From Paracoccaceae bacterium (lineage in GTDB: Bacteria; Pseudomonadota; Alphaproteobacteria; Rhodobacterales; Rhodobacteraceae), in the NCBI GenBank assembly GCA_030626365.1, contig DAOUPC010000114.1:1-8182 (forward strand): DNA of 8,182 nucleotides. The letters are read 5' to 3'. The translations under genes were made by a program, and so were the position numbers. The stretch's first letter is position 1; the number at the start of each line of letters is the position of its first letter. Positions 1-6,558 of the stretch are shown piece by piece. A model generated the notes under the pieces. That model did no database searches and was not told the origin of the DNA. It saw nothing but the letters and a program-made list of their open reading frames with translations.

Positions 1-321
1 AGGCAGTGTCGCGTGACCGGGTTCGAGTGCACCTATGTGGCCGGGGACGCCGGCAGCTTTCCGGGTCCGGACTGGATGCCGAAACAGGCGCATATGGCCG
101 ATTTGCAGGCCGAAGCCGCCGCCGCCAACCTGATTTCCGAACTGAACGGCAAGGAACCAAAGCGCGCCTTCCGGGTGGAACTGATGTGCATCATCGACGA
201 CAATTCATCCGGGTCCCTTGTTGCGCGCACGCAAAAGTTCAATCTGGCATTGCCGTCCATGGGCCTTGCACACTGGGCCAAAGAGATGTTCGAAAAGCGT
301 TATCTGCGGCACTATAAATAA
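1..321 (+). CDS. FAD/NAD(P)-dependent oxidoreductase, sulfide:quinone oxidoreductase type, C-terminal part (5' end outside window)
   Basis: The reading frame is open from base 1 to a TAA at 319-321, giving the last 106 residues of a longer protein; the GTG at 13 is just an internal Val codon. Residues 11-18 (TYVAGDAG) match the second FAD-contacting motif of two-dinucleotide-binding-domain flavoproteins. The following stretch (GPDW at 22-25, KQAHMADLQAEAA at 28-40) is the helix that in SQR-like enzymes packs behind the flavin. The tail ends in a conserved-looking aromatic and basic segment (WAKEMFEKRYL). Such enzymes oxidise sulfide or a related donor and pass electrons to quinone or another acceptor at the membrane. 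The catalytic cysteines lie upstream and cannot be seen, so the substrate is unknown. The gene converges with the DUF808 gene 22 bp downstream and is not part of the transporter operon. Confidence 0.8.
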   Translation, partial: RQCRVTGFECTYVAGDAGSFPGPDWMPKQAHMADLQAEAAAANLISELNGKEPKRAFRVELMCIIDDNSSGSLVARTQKFNLALPSMGLAHWAKEMFEKRYLRHYK

Positions 322-330
322 CGCCGACAC

Positions 331-345
331 AGGGCGCGCGGCCCT
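331..345. terminator. Small GC-rich inverted repeat between convergent genes
   Basis: AGGGC (331-335) and GCCCT (341-345) are perfect complements around the 5-nt loop GCGCG. The repeat sits between the stop of the oxidoreductase and the stop of the DUF808 gene, overlapping the latter. There is no T-run on either strand, so a terminator role is only suggested by its position between converging genes. Confidence 0.25.
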
Positions 346-1333
346 ATGTGGCCCCGCCCTTGCGACCCCCCGATATGGTCGCCCAAAGCGGCGCAATCAC
401 CCGCGTCACCACCGGGATCAGAACCAGCCCCAGCGCCAGACCGCACAGCCCATCCATTGCCGCCTTGGCGCCCCAGCCAAGCGCGCCCTGATACTCGACC
501 GGCACCATCTGCCCCACCGTGCCGGCCAGATCGTGAATGTGGTGCGCCAGTCCGCCAAACCCCAGCACCTCGGCCCCGTGAATGATGATTGATCCGCCAA
601 CCCACAGCATCGCCGCCGTGCCCACATTGGCCAGTAACGCCATGAAACCCGGCATCATGCGCACCATCCCCCGGCCCAGTCGCCGCGTCACGCCCAACCG
701 TCCGTTGCGGCACATATACAGCCCCACATCATCCGCCTTTACGATCAGCGCGACACTGCCATAGACAATCACCGTGATGCCAATGCCGACAACGCCCAGC
801 GTCGCGGCCTCCATCCAGATATTGCTGGGGGGGATTTCGGCCAGGGTGATGGTCATGATCTCGGCTGACAGGATGAAATCGGTCTTGATCGCCCCGGCGG
901 CCTTTTGTTCCTCAAGGTGTGCGGGGTTGCCCGCCCCCTGCCCGTCCATACCGTTTTCCCTGACCGGTTGCGGGGCATGTGGCGCGATCATGTGCCAGAT
1001 CTTTTCTGCCCCCTCAAAACACAAATACGCCCCGCCCAGCATCAACAGCGGTGGGATCATCCACGGCGCAAAGGACGACAGCAACATCCCCGCCGGCAAC
1101 AGATACAACAGCTTGTTCTTGAACGATCCCTTGGCGATCCTCCAGATGATCGGCAATTCACGAGACGCGGCAAAACCATGCACGTATTTCGGCGTAACGG
1201 CCGCATCATCAATCACCGCCCCCGCCGCCTTGGCCCCGGCCTTGGCCGCCTGCGACATCACATCGTCAACGGACGCCGCCGCCACCTTGGCGATACCCGC
1301 CACATCATCCAACAAGGCCAGAAGACCGCTCAT
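344..1333 (-). CDS. DUF808 / YedI family inner-membrane protein
   Basis: This 329-residue protein has the family hallmarks throughout. It begins with SGLLALLDDVAGI, followed by an Ala-rich amphipathic stretch (about 14-45). The motif SRELPIIWRIAKGSFKNKL lies at 57-75, a GGAYLCFEGAEKIWH block at 100-114, and IKTDFILSAEIMTITL at 149-164. Hydrophobic segments at about 75-108, 175-200, 228-252 and 293-318 indicate a polytopic membrane protein. Its length matches the family. E. coli YedI is the familiar relative; the biochemical function of the family is not known to me. The ATG at 1331-1333 has only a poor upstream ribosome site (GG in a GGTATGGATAAAAT context). The gene appears monocistronic: it is separated by 207 bp from the operon to its right and converges with the oxidoreductase to its left. 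Confidence 0.88.
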   Translation of the reverse strand: MSGLLALLDDVAGIAKVAAASVDDVMSQAAKAGAKAAGAVIDDAAVTPKYVHGFAASRELPIIWRIAKGSFKNKLLYLLPAGMLLSSFAPWMIPPLLMLGGAYLCFEGAEKIWHMIAPHAPQPVRENGMDGQGAGNPAHLEEQKAAGAIKTDFILSAEIMTITLAEIPPSNIWMEAATLGVVGIGITVIVYGSVALIVKADDVGLYMCRNGRLGVTRRLGRGMVRMMPGFMALLANVGTAAMLWVGGSIIIHGAEVLGFGGLAHHIHDLAGTVGQMVPVEYQGALGWGAKAAMDGLCGLALGLVLIPVVTRVIAPLWATISGGRKGGAT

Positions 1334-1540
1334 ATTTTATCCATACCCATTCTTTGCCCAACCACCCCGTGCGGGGTACATTGTGTGATCAGAAGATGAC
1401 GCCAACAGCGCGTCGGTCATGGTACATGGCAATGCACCGATGGCCCGCACCAATGATCTGCGCCAATGATCGGTTTCAAGGTTAACTCGAAATCCTGCAA
1501 TTTCACAAGACCGGGCCAATCGGCCCGCCCTTAACGAGGT
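1334..1540. other. Gene-free spacer upstream of the DUF808 gene
   Basis: This 207-bp stretch separates the end of the phosphoesterase gene from the start of the DUF808 gene. I see no convincing gene. It contains a hairpin-capable repeat ACCCC/GGGGT (1364-1368 and 1373-1377) in what would be the DUF808 leader. It also has a 9-bp direct repeat CCAATGATC at 1450-1458 and 1463-1471, and the terminator-like repeat at 1512-1527. No good -35/-10 pair for the DUF808 gene could be picked. Confidence 0.6.
1512..1527 (-). terminator. Candidate terminator at the end of the transporter operon
   Basis: Read on the minus strand, CGGGCC-GATT-GGCCCG forms a perfect 6-bp GC stem with a 4-nt loop, about 14 nt after the TGA of the phosphoesterase gene. 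The sequence after the stem (GTCTTGTG) is only weakly T-rich, so termination may be inefficient or Rho-assisted. Its position at the end of the last operon gene is the main support. Confidence 0.45.
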
Positions 1541-2338
1541 TCAAAAGCCATGCGGCCCGTTGAAGGAGGTAATATAGGTGCAATTGCTGCGAAACCCGTT
1601 GTCCCAGTCATGCACCACATATCCCCGTGGTCCGGTCATGAACCCAACCGGCGCGTCCGCTCGGTAATCAGTGGCAAAGGCACTGCATGTGGATGGCCCC
1701 ACGACAACCACGCGGTCATTGATCGTGCCGGTAATGCTGGCATGAAGGTGGCCGCTGATGATGCGTATTTCGTTGGTGAAAGGGCGCAGGGTTTCGGCCA
1801 GCAATTCGTGCCCTTCAAGGCCGATTTTATCCATGAACCAGATACCCGACTTTATCGGCGGGTGATGAATGGCCAGTAATACCGGTTTTTGCGCCGCCCC
1901 GGCCAGGGCGCGTTCCAGGAATCTGGCGCTTGCGGCATCAAACAGCCCACCGCCCTTACCTTCGATCAGGGAATCCAGACCGATGATGCGCAGGTCCTTC
2001 AGGTCGTGCACCCAGTTTATTTTTCCGGATTCCGGCATGAAACCAAGGTCCTTAAAACAGTGGTGCATCGGCGCGCGCAAATCATGGTTTCCGGGGATCA
2101 TGAGATATGGAAGCCCCAGCCTTTCGATCTGTTTTCTGAACGCCTGATAGCTTTGCACATCACCAATATCGGCAATATCCCCGGTTGAAATAACCACATC
2201 AACGGGGGCTATTTTTTCCATATTCTCAAGGATATGATCAATCACCTGTTCAAACAAAAGCAAGGTTTCAAGCTTGTTTGATACCTTGCCGGGGGGGATC
2301 ATGATGTGGGGGTCGGATATTTGCAATATTCGTGACAT
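1541..2338 (-). CDS. GpdQ-like metallophosphoesterase, probable cytosolic glycerophosphodiesterase
   Basis: The 265-residue protein carries every motif of the class III phosphodiesterase branch of calcineurin-like metallophosphoesterases. These are D9-x-H11 (ISDPH), G53-D54 (STGDIAD), G83-N84-H85-D86, H158-H159-P-P, and G196-H197-L-H199. Together they supply the usual binuclear metal ligands. Members include CpdA (cAMP) and Enterobacter GpdQ (glycerophosphodiesters). From memory the stretch from HHPP through MDxIGLEGHELL to GHLH resembles GpdQ well. There is no signal peptide, so it acts in the cytosol. The ATG at 2336-2338 is chosen because AGGA lies 6 nt upstream and the recognisable fold starts here; a TTG at 2431 would add 31 unrelated residues. 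It is the last gene of a ugp-like operon, 97 nt after ugpE, where E. coli has the unrelated UgpQ. This suggests it releases glycerol 3-phosphate from imported diesters. A cAMP phosphodiesterase role remains possible. Confidence 0.85.
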   Translation of the reverse strand: MSRILQISDPHIMIPPGKVSNKLETLLLFEQVIDHILENMEKIAPVDVVISTGDIADIGDVQSYQAFRKQIERLGLPYLMIPGNHDLRAPMHHCFKDLGFMPESGKINWVHDLKDLRIIGLDSLIEGKGGGLFDAASARFLERALAGAAQKPVLLAIHHPPIKSGIWFMDKIGLEGHELLAETLRPFTNEIRIISGHLHASITGTINDRVVVVGPSTCSAFATDYRADAPVGFMTGPRGYVVHDWDNGFRSNCTYITSFNGPHGF

Positions 2339-2344
2339 CAGGTT

Positions 2345-2348
2345 TCCT
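2345..2348 (-). promoter_or_regulatory. Ribosome binding site deciding the phosphoesterase start
   Basis: On the minus strand AGGA (within GCAGGAAACCTG) lies 6 nt before the ATG at 2338-2336. It supports this start over the in-frame TTG at 2431, only 4 nt downstream of the ugpE stop. Confidence 0.6.
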
Positions 2349-2435
2349 GCGGTTACGGGCAATGGGGCGGCGGTCTCCGGTGGGGCGACCGGGGAAAAGC
2401 GGGCCTGCCTTTCAAAACCACCCAAATTCAATTCG

Positions 2436-3245
2436 TTACTTGATGCCCGTTCGCAAAAATGCCTGCACGAACTGGCGTTGGAAAACCAGAAAAGCGATCA
2501 AAAGCGGGGCCACCGACATGATGGTCGCAGCCGAGATAATCGAAATATCAACGCCATTTTCCGGCGCGCCAAATATTGACAGCCCCACCGTCAAAGGGCG
2601 GGTTTTGTCCGAATTGGTCACGATCAGGGGCCACAGGAAATTGTTCCAATGGGTTGAAACGGACACCAGCGCATAGGCCAGATAGGTGGGTTTTGCCAGC
2701 GGGACATAGACCTTAAGCAACACGCCGAACCATCCACACCCTTCGATTCTGGCGGCTTCGTCCAGCTCAATAGGGACAGATTTAAAGGCCTGGCGCATCA
2801 GGAATATCCCGAATGCACTGGCCATATAGGGCATTCCAACCCCCAGCAGGGAATCAAACAACCCCAACCGCGACACCATCGCATAGTTCTCTACGATCAG
2901 AACTTCGGGAAGGATGAACAGTTGCAACAGCACAAGGATAAAGATGAAATCCTTGCCGGGGAACGACACCTGCGCAAAGGCAAACCCGGCCAGCGTTGTG
3001 ATGATGAACTGCCCGATCAGGACGATGGTCACCAAAAGAAAGGTGTTCATGAAATACCGAAGCCACGGCGCACCATCCCAGGCGACCCTGAAATTATCAA
3101 GCGTCAGACGCGAGGTCAGGTTGAAATTCACCGCATCCGTGGTGGAATGAAAGGCCGCCCAAAAGGCAAACAGCAACGGTGCGATCCAGATGACCGCCAG
3201 CAGGATCGCGCCAAAGGAATCCAGATGTCTTGAAAGGCGGTTCAT
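2436..3245 (-). CDS. ugpE: ABC transporter permease, UgpE/MalG type
   Basis: This 269-residue inner-membrane permease belongs to the carbohydrate-uptake (CUT1) family. An N-terminal membrane segment (about 11-32) is followed by a periplasmic stretch and further segments at about 65-92, 99-118, 133-150, 186-207 and 238-257. The EAA loop, which docks on the ATPase, is plain at 163-183 (EAARIEGCGW... to VYVPL) with its conserved Gly169. The stretches MASAFGIFLMRQAF and WNNFLWPLIVTNS strongly recall E. coli UgpE. Its ATG (3243-3245) overlaps the TGA of ugpA in an ATGA, implying translational coupling and equal subunit amounts. With ugpA it would form the transmembrane channel. The glycerol-3-phosphate assignment rests on the whole operon; a different glycerol-like or sugar substrate cannot be excluded. 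Confidence 0.87.
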   Translation of the reverse strand: MNRLSRHLDSFGAILLAVIWIAPLLFAFWAAFHSTTDAVNFNLTSRLTLDNFRVAWDGAPWLRYFMNTFLLVTIVLIGQFIITTLAGFAFAQVSFPGKDFIFILVLLQLFILPEVLIVENYAMVSRLGLFDSLLGVGMPYMASAFGIFLMRQAFKSVPIELDEAARIEGCGWFGVLLKVYVPLAKPTYLAYALVSVSTHWNNFLWPLIVTNSDKTRPLTVGLSIFGAPENGVDISIISAATIMSVAPLLIAFLVFQRQFVQAFLRTGIK

Positions 3246-4135
3246 TGATAGTGGGTCCTTTTATCCATGTAAAAGAACTGCACCGCCGCAATGATCCCCA
3301 GCACCAGCAGCACCATGATGGTCATCGCCGCCGCGTGTGGTGCATCAAAAAACGCAAAGGCCATTTCCCAGATGTAATACAGGATCAGCTTGGTAGAATC
3401 TGACGGCCCCCCCTTGGTCAGAATAAACAGATGATCAATCAACTTGACTGAATTGATCATCGCATTCACCGCAATAAACAGGGTGGTCGGCATCAAAAGA
3501 GGCAGCACAATCCGGCGCGTATAGGTCCAGCGGCTTGCCCCTTCCAGGTCGGCCGCTTCTTTTAGATCGGTTGGAATGGTCTGCAAGGCCGCCAGATAGA
3601 AAATCATGAAAAATCCGGATTCCTTCCAGACCGTCACGATGATGATCGCCCAAAGCGCGGTTTCAGGCTGACCCAGCCAGTTCACCGATGGCAACCCGAA
3701 CAGCGCCCCGATCTGGTCCAGAACCCCCAGCCCCGGCGTGTAAAAGAACAGCCACAGATTTGCCGCTGCAATCATCGGCAACACCGTGGGGGTGAAATAG
3801 GCGGTGCGCACAAAACCCTTGGCGGATATTTTGGAATTCGCCCAAAGCGCCATTGATAGCGCAATGAACATCGAAAGCGGTATCGTGATGCCCGCGTAAA
3901 ACAGGTTGTTCTTAACAACCAGCCAGAAGGTCGGATCACTGAAAAGGTCGTTATAGTTTCCAGCACCGACAAATTCTGTCGGGTGGCGCCGGGTGCCGCG
4001 CGAAAACATGCTGGACCACAACGTCGCAACAGACGGATAAAAAGCAAACAGCGACAGCAAAACAGCGGCAGGCGTCAGCAGCAGATACCCATAAATCGCA
4101 CGACGGCGGCGTTCCTGATTTGCGTATTTGTTCAT
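3242..4135 (-). CDS. ugpA: ABC transporter permease, UgpA/MalF type
   Basis: This 297-residue CUT1-family permease has membrane segments at about 13-36, 74-98, 110-132, 160-184, 213-232 and 267-289. The EAA loop is at 193-214 (EAADLEGASRW... to RIVLPLL), with Gly199. The conserved TKGGPSDST at 240-248 and the VQFFYMDKRTHYQ C-terminus (E. coli UgpA ends similarly, in a VQFRYVESKVRYQ-like tail) support the UgpA subtype. The start is taken at the ATG 4133-4135, with a modest AAGAG ribosome site about 7 nt upstream; a TTG two codons earlier at 4141 is unlikely. It follows ugpB after a 58-nt gap containing a strong hairpin and overlaps ugpE by 4 nt. It pairs with UgpE to form the translocation pore, driven by the UgpC-type ATPase of the same operon. 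Confidence 0.87.
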   Translation of the reverse strand: MNKYANQERRRRAIYGYLLLTPAAVLLSLFAFYPSVATLWSSMFSRGTRRHPTEFVGAGNYNDLFSDPTFWLVVKNNLFYAGITIPLSMFIALSMALWANSKISAKGFVRTAYFTPTVLPMIAAANLWLFFYTPGLGVLDQIGALFGLPSVNWLGQPETALWAIIIVTVWKESGFFMIFYLAALQTIPTDLKEAADLEGASRWTYTRRIVLPLLMPTTLFIAVNAMINSVKLIDHLFILTKGGPSDSTKLILYYIWEMAFAFFDAPHAAAMTIMVLLVLGIIAAVQFFYMDKRTHYQ

Positions 4136-4158
4136 TATCAATCTCTTGCCCGGATAAA

Positions 4159-4186
4159 GGGCGCCAACCCTGACAGGTCAGCGCCC
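4159..4186 (-). terminator. Strong intra-operon hairpin between ugpB and ugpA
   Basis: In the transcript GGGCGC-UG-ACC pairs with GGU-UG-GCGCCC around the loop UGUCAG. This is an 11-bp stem counting two G-U wobbles, followed by UUUAU. It begins 7 nt after the stop codon of the binding-protein gene. Such structures after binding-protein genes are known to act as leaky terminators or as 3' stabilisers that raise binding-protein mRNA over permease mRNA. The short U-run favours partial read-through. Confidence 0.65.
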
Positions 4187-4193
4187 GATCATC

Positions 4194-5456
4194 TTACTGG
4201 TAAGGCTTCAACAGCCGCTCGGCGGCGCTCTGGGCTTCGCCCAATGCCTCTTCGGGGGTTTTGGCACCCGTCAGGGCCGACTGGATCGCGTTGTTCAGAC
4301 CATCGCGCACACGCGCGGTTTCAAAGGTCGAAAACTCGGCCACCGCATGTTGCAACTGATTGCGCGCAACCAGTGCCGGTGGAAAAGATGCGGTGTAATC
4401 CTTTAGGGCCGCCGTTCCATAGGCCGCCTCGGACACGCCCATATACCCGGTGGAAATCGACCATGTGGCGGCCTGTTCGGGGGCTGTCATGAACTTGATC
4501 AGCTTAAGTGCGGCGGCTTTTTCTTCGTCAGAGGTATCCTTGAAGAGATAAAAGTTACCGCCACCCGTGGGCGAGCCAAGGCGCACCTTGCCCGGCAGCA
4601 TCGCAACACCAAAGTCAAACGCGGCATTTTTCTTGACGGCTGTCAGGTTGCCGGTGGAATGCCACATCATCGCGGTCTGACCTTCCAGAAATGCCTGACG
4701 CAGGGTGCCCCATTCAACGGTTCCTTCGGGCATGATGCCGTGTTCCTGTGACAGGGACTGCCAGAATTTCAGGGTGTCAACGACCGCATCATCGTCAAAA
4801 TAGGTTGTCAGCCCGTCGTTGGACATCAGTTCCTTGCCGTTCTGAATGGCAAGCGCCTGAAACATCCAATAAGGATAGCCAGTCGACGGGATCATCAGGC
4901 CATAGGTGCCGTCCCCGGTCAGGGCCTTGCCCATTTCGACCAGTTCGTCCCAGGTTGTCGGGGCCTTTTCCGGGTCCAGACCGGCGGCGCGGAATTTGTC
5001 CTTGTTATAATACGCAACGATCGTGGAACGCTGGAACGGGATGCCCCAGGTTTTGCCCTCGATAACACCGTTCGCCATCAGAGCCGGGTAAAAGCTGCCC
5101 AGCCATTCTTTTTCCGCGTCGGTTTGGATCACGTCATCGAATGGGACAATCAGGTCCTGTTCGATCAGGTCATAGGCGTCGATCGAAAACATCACGGCAA
5201 GTTGCGCCGGTTCGCCCGAATTCAGCGCCGACAGGGCGCGCACGCGGGTGTCATCATAGTTGCCGGAATAGACCGCCGTGACATTGATGTCCGGGTTTGC
5301 CGCCTCAAAGTCGGCAACGATACCGTCAACGACCTGTGTCAAAGCACCACCAACCGCAATTGGATAGTACATCGTCAGTTCAGTTTCCGCACTCGCCATC
5401 GAGGCAACAGATATTGCCCCCGACAACATGAGCCCAAAATATCCAGATACTTTCAT
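4194..5456 (-). CDS. ugpB: Periplasmic solute-binding protein, UgpB family
   Basis: This is a 420-residue extracellular solute-binding protein of the CUT1 system. Residues 1-23 form a Sec signal peptide ending ASMASA, with cleavage before ETELTMYY; there is no lipobox Cys. Features shared with E. coli UgpB (aligned from memory) include SGNYDD at 64-69, FQRSTIVAYYNKDKFRAAGLDP at 141-162 (in two runs, PFQRST and YYNKDKF), HSTG at 266-269, GGG at 298-300, STGY at 335-338 and the TGAKTPEEAL tail motif at 396-405. Residues equivalent to most glycerol-3-phosphate ligands are kept (Y67, S144, S267, Y338, R384), but the position of E. coli Glu89 is Ser91 here. The start at 5456 is fixed by AAGGAG 9 nt upstream and by the signal peptide; a longer in-frame start at 5570 would overlap ugpC and bury the signal sequence. 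The protein would deliver glycerol 3-phosphate or glycerophosphodiesters to UgpAE. Confidence 0.88.
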   Translation of the reverse strand: MKVSGYFGLMLSGAISVASMASAETELTMYYPIAVGGALTQVVDGIVADFEAANPDINVTAVYSGNYDDTRVRALSALNSGEPAQLAVMFSIDAYDLIEQDLIVPFDDVIQTDAEKEWLGSFYPALMANGVIEGKTWGIPFQRSTIVAYYNKDKFRAAGLDPEKAPTTWDELVEMGKALTGDGTYGLMIPSTGYPYWMFQALAIQNGKELMSNDGLTTYFDDDAVVDTLKFWQSLSQEHGIMPEGTVEWGTLRQAFLEGQTAMMWHSTGNLTAVKKNAAFDFGVAMLPGKVRLGSPTGGGNFYLFKDTSDEEKAAALKLIKFMTAPEQAATWSISTGYMGVSEAAYGTAALKDYTASFPPALVARNQLQHAVAEFSTFETARVRDGLNNAIQSALTGAKTPEEALGEAQSAAERLLKPYQ

Positions 5457-5465
5457 TTTATTCTT

Positions 5466-5471
5466 CTCCTT
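5466..5471 (-). promoter_or_regulatory. Strong ribosome binding site of ugpB
   Basis: On the minus strand AAGGAG stands 9 nt before the ATG at 5456-5454. It is the best Shine-Dalgarno match in the operon, as expected for the most abundant component, and it decides the start of the binding protein. Confidence 0.75.
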
Positions 5472-5535
5472 GAACACTTGATTTTGACCGTTCTTCTTTG
5501 AATTTCCTCGCCCCCCATGTATCGCCCCAGTATCG

Positions 5536-6558
5536 TTAGCCCTGTGGAATCTTGCGTCCCTCTTTGTCAAAGCTCAGCAAGGTTTCCCTGGCCAGAACAA
5601 TGTCGATCACCTGCCCGGCCGGGATGTTTTTCAGCCCCGCCACCTTTAGCGTCAGACCCCGCGCCTGCGGGTGTTGCAGACCGATAAAGGTTTCGGCCCC
5701 CAGAAATTCGCAATCCGTCACCCGGCACTGCAAATCCCCCTGTCCGGTTTCGGCCAGCACAATATTTTCGGCCCGCACCCCAATGGTGTGCCCGTCGGAA
5801 AACCCCGGCAGGGCCGCCCCATCGATCAGCGCCATGGGCGGTGCGCCGACAAATTCAGCGGCAAAGGTATTTTCCGGCTGGCTATACAGTTGCTCGGGCG
5901 TGCCGATCTGCTGGATTTCACCGTCGCGCATCAGCACGACCTTATCGGCCATGCTCATCGCTTCGGTCTGATCGTGGGTGACATAAACCACGGTGATCCC
6001 CAGATCCTGTTGCAGTTTCTTGATGTCCTTTCGCACCGCATGGCGCAATTTCGCATCCAGATTTGAAAGCGGTTCATCCATCAGGCACAACCGCTGTCCG
6101 GCGACGATTGCCCGCGCCAGCGCCACCCGCTGACGTTGCCCGCCCGACAGTTCGTTGGGCTTGCGGTCCTCAAACCCCAACAGGCCGGTGATTTCCATGG
6201 CACGGTGCAGGCTGCGCAGCCTTTCCGCCTTGGGAACGCGGCGGACCTTCATGCCGAACATCACGTTTTCGGCCACCGAAAGGTGGGGAAACAGGGCATA
6301 TGACTGGAACACCATCGACAGATTTCGCGCCGATGCAGGCCGGTGTGTCACGTCCGCCCCGTCAATCATGATCCGCCCCTCATCCGGGGTTTCCAGACCG
6401 GCCAAAAGCCGCAATGTGGTGGATTTTCCACAGCCGGACGGGCCAAGCAGGGCAACAAACGATCCCTCTTCTATGGTCAGGCATATATCCTGAACCCCCA
6501 ACGCACCCTTCCAGCGCTTGGCAATTCCATCAAGAACGACAAAAGGTTGCGCACTCAT
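5536..6558 (-). CDS. ugpC: ABC transporter ATPase, UgpC/MalK type
   Basis: This 340-residue cytosolic ATPase has all nucleotide-binding motifs. The Walker A is GPSGCGKST at 39-47, the Q-loop Gln85 lies in VFQSYALFPH, and the signature is LSGGQRQR at 137-144. The Walker B is LCLMDEP at 157-163, the D-loop SNLDAK at 165-170, and the H-loop His195 lies in THD. After about residue 235 the FVGAPPMALIDG junction leads into the C-terminal TOBE/regulatory domain typical of UgpC and MalK; the total length fits, though it is slightly shorter than MalK. It would energise UgpAE as a dimer. The ATG at 6556-6558 overlaps the TGA of the regulator gene (ATGA). It is the second gene of the operon, unlike E. 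coli ugpBAECQ where the ATPase gene follows the permeases. A 79-nt gap without a clear promoter separates it from ugpB. Confidence 0.9.
   Translation of the reverse strand: MSAQPFVVLDGIAKRWKGALGVQDICLTIEEGSFVALLGPSGCGKSTTLRLLAGLETPDEGRIMIDGADVTHRPASARNLSMVFQSYALFPHLSVAENVMFGMKVRRVPKAERLRSLHRAMEITGLLGFEDRKPNELSGGQRQRVALARAIVAGQRLCLMDEPLSNLDAKLRHAVRKDIKKLQQDLGITVVYVTHDQTEAMSMADKVVLMRDGEIQQIGTPEQLYSQPENTFAAEFVGAPPMALIDGAALPGFSDGHTIGVRAENIVLAETGQGDLQCRVTDCEFLGAETFIGLQHPQARGLTLKVAGLKNIPAGQVIDIVLARETLLSFDKEGRKIPQG

Noticed and set aside
312..713. Open frames antisense to or overlapping the DUF808 gene
   Set aside because: They are shadows of a high-GC gene in other frames; the DUF808 frame has clear family motifs over its full length.
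1337..1519. Minus-strand open frame of 60 codons in the spacer before the DUF808 gene
   Set aside because: No recognisable motif or good ribosome site; it also runs through the terminator-like repeat.
1561..1577. Plus-strand AAGGAGGT resembling a strong ribosome site
   Set aside because: It lies within the minus-strand phosphoesterase coding sequence and no credible plus-strand gene follows.
2339..2431. N-terminal extension of the phosphoesterase from a TTG at 2431
   Set aside because: The added 31 residues look non-conserved (Pro/Ala-rich), while the internal ATG at 2338 has a ribosome site and begins the core fold.
5457..5570. N-terminal extension of the binding protein to 5570
   Set aside because: It would bury the signal peptide, overlap ugpC and ignore the strong AAGGAG in front of the ATG at 5456.
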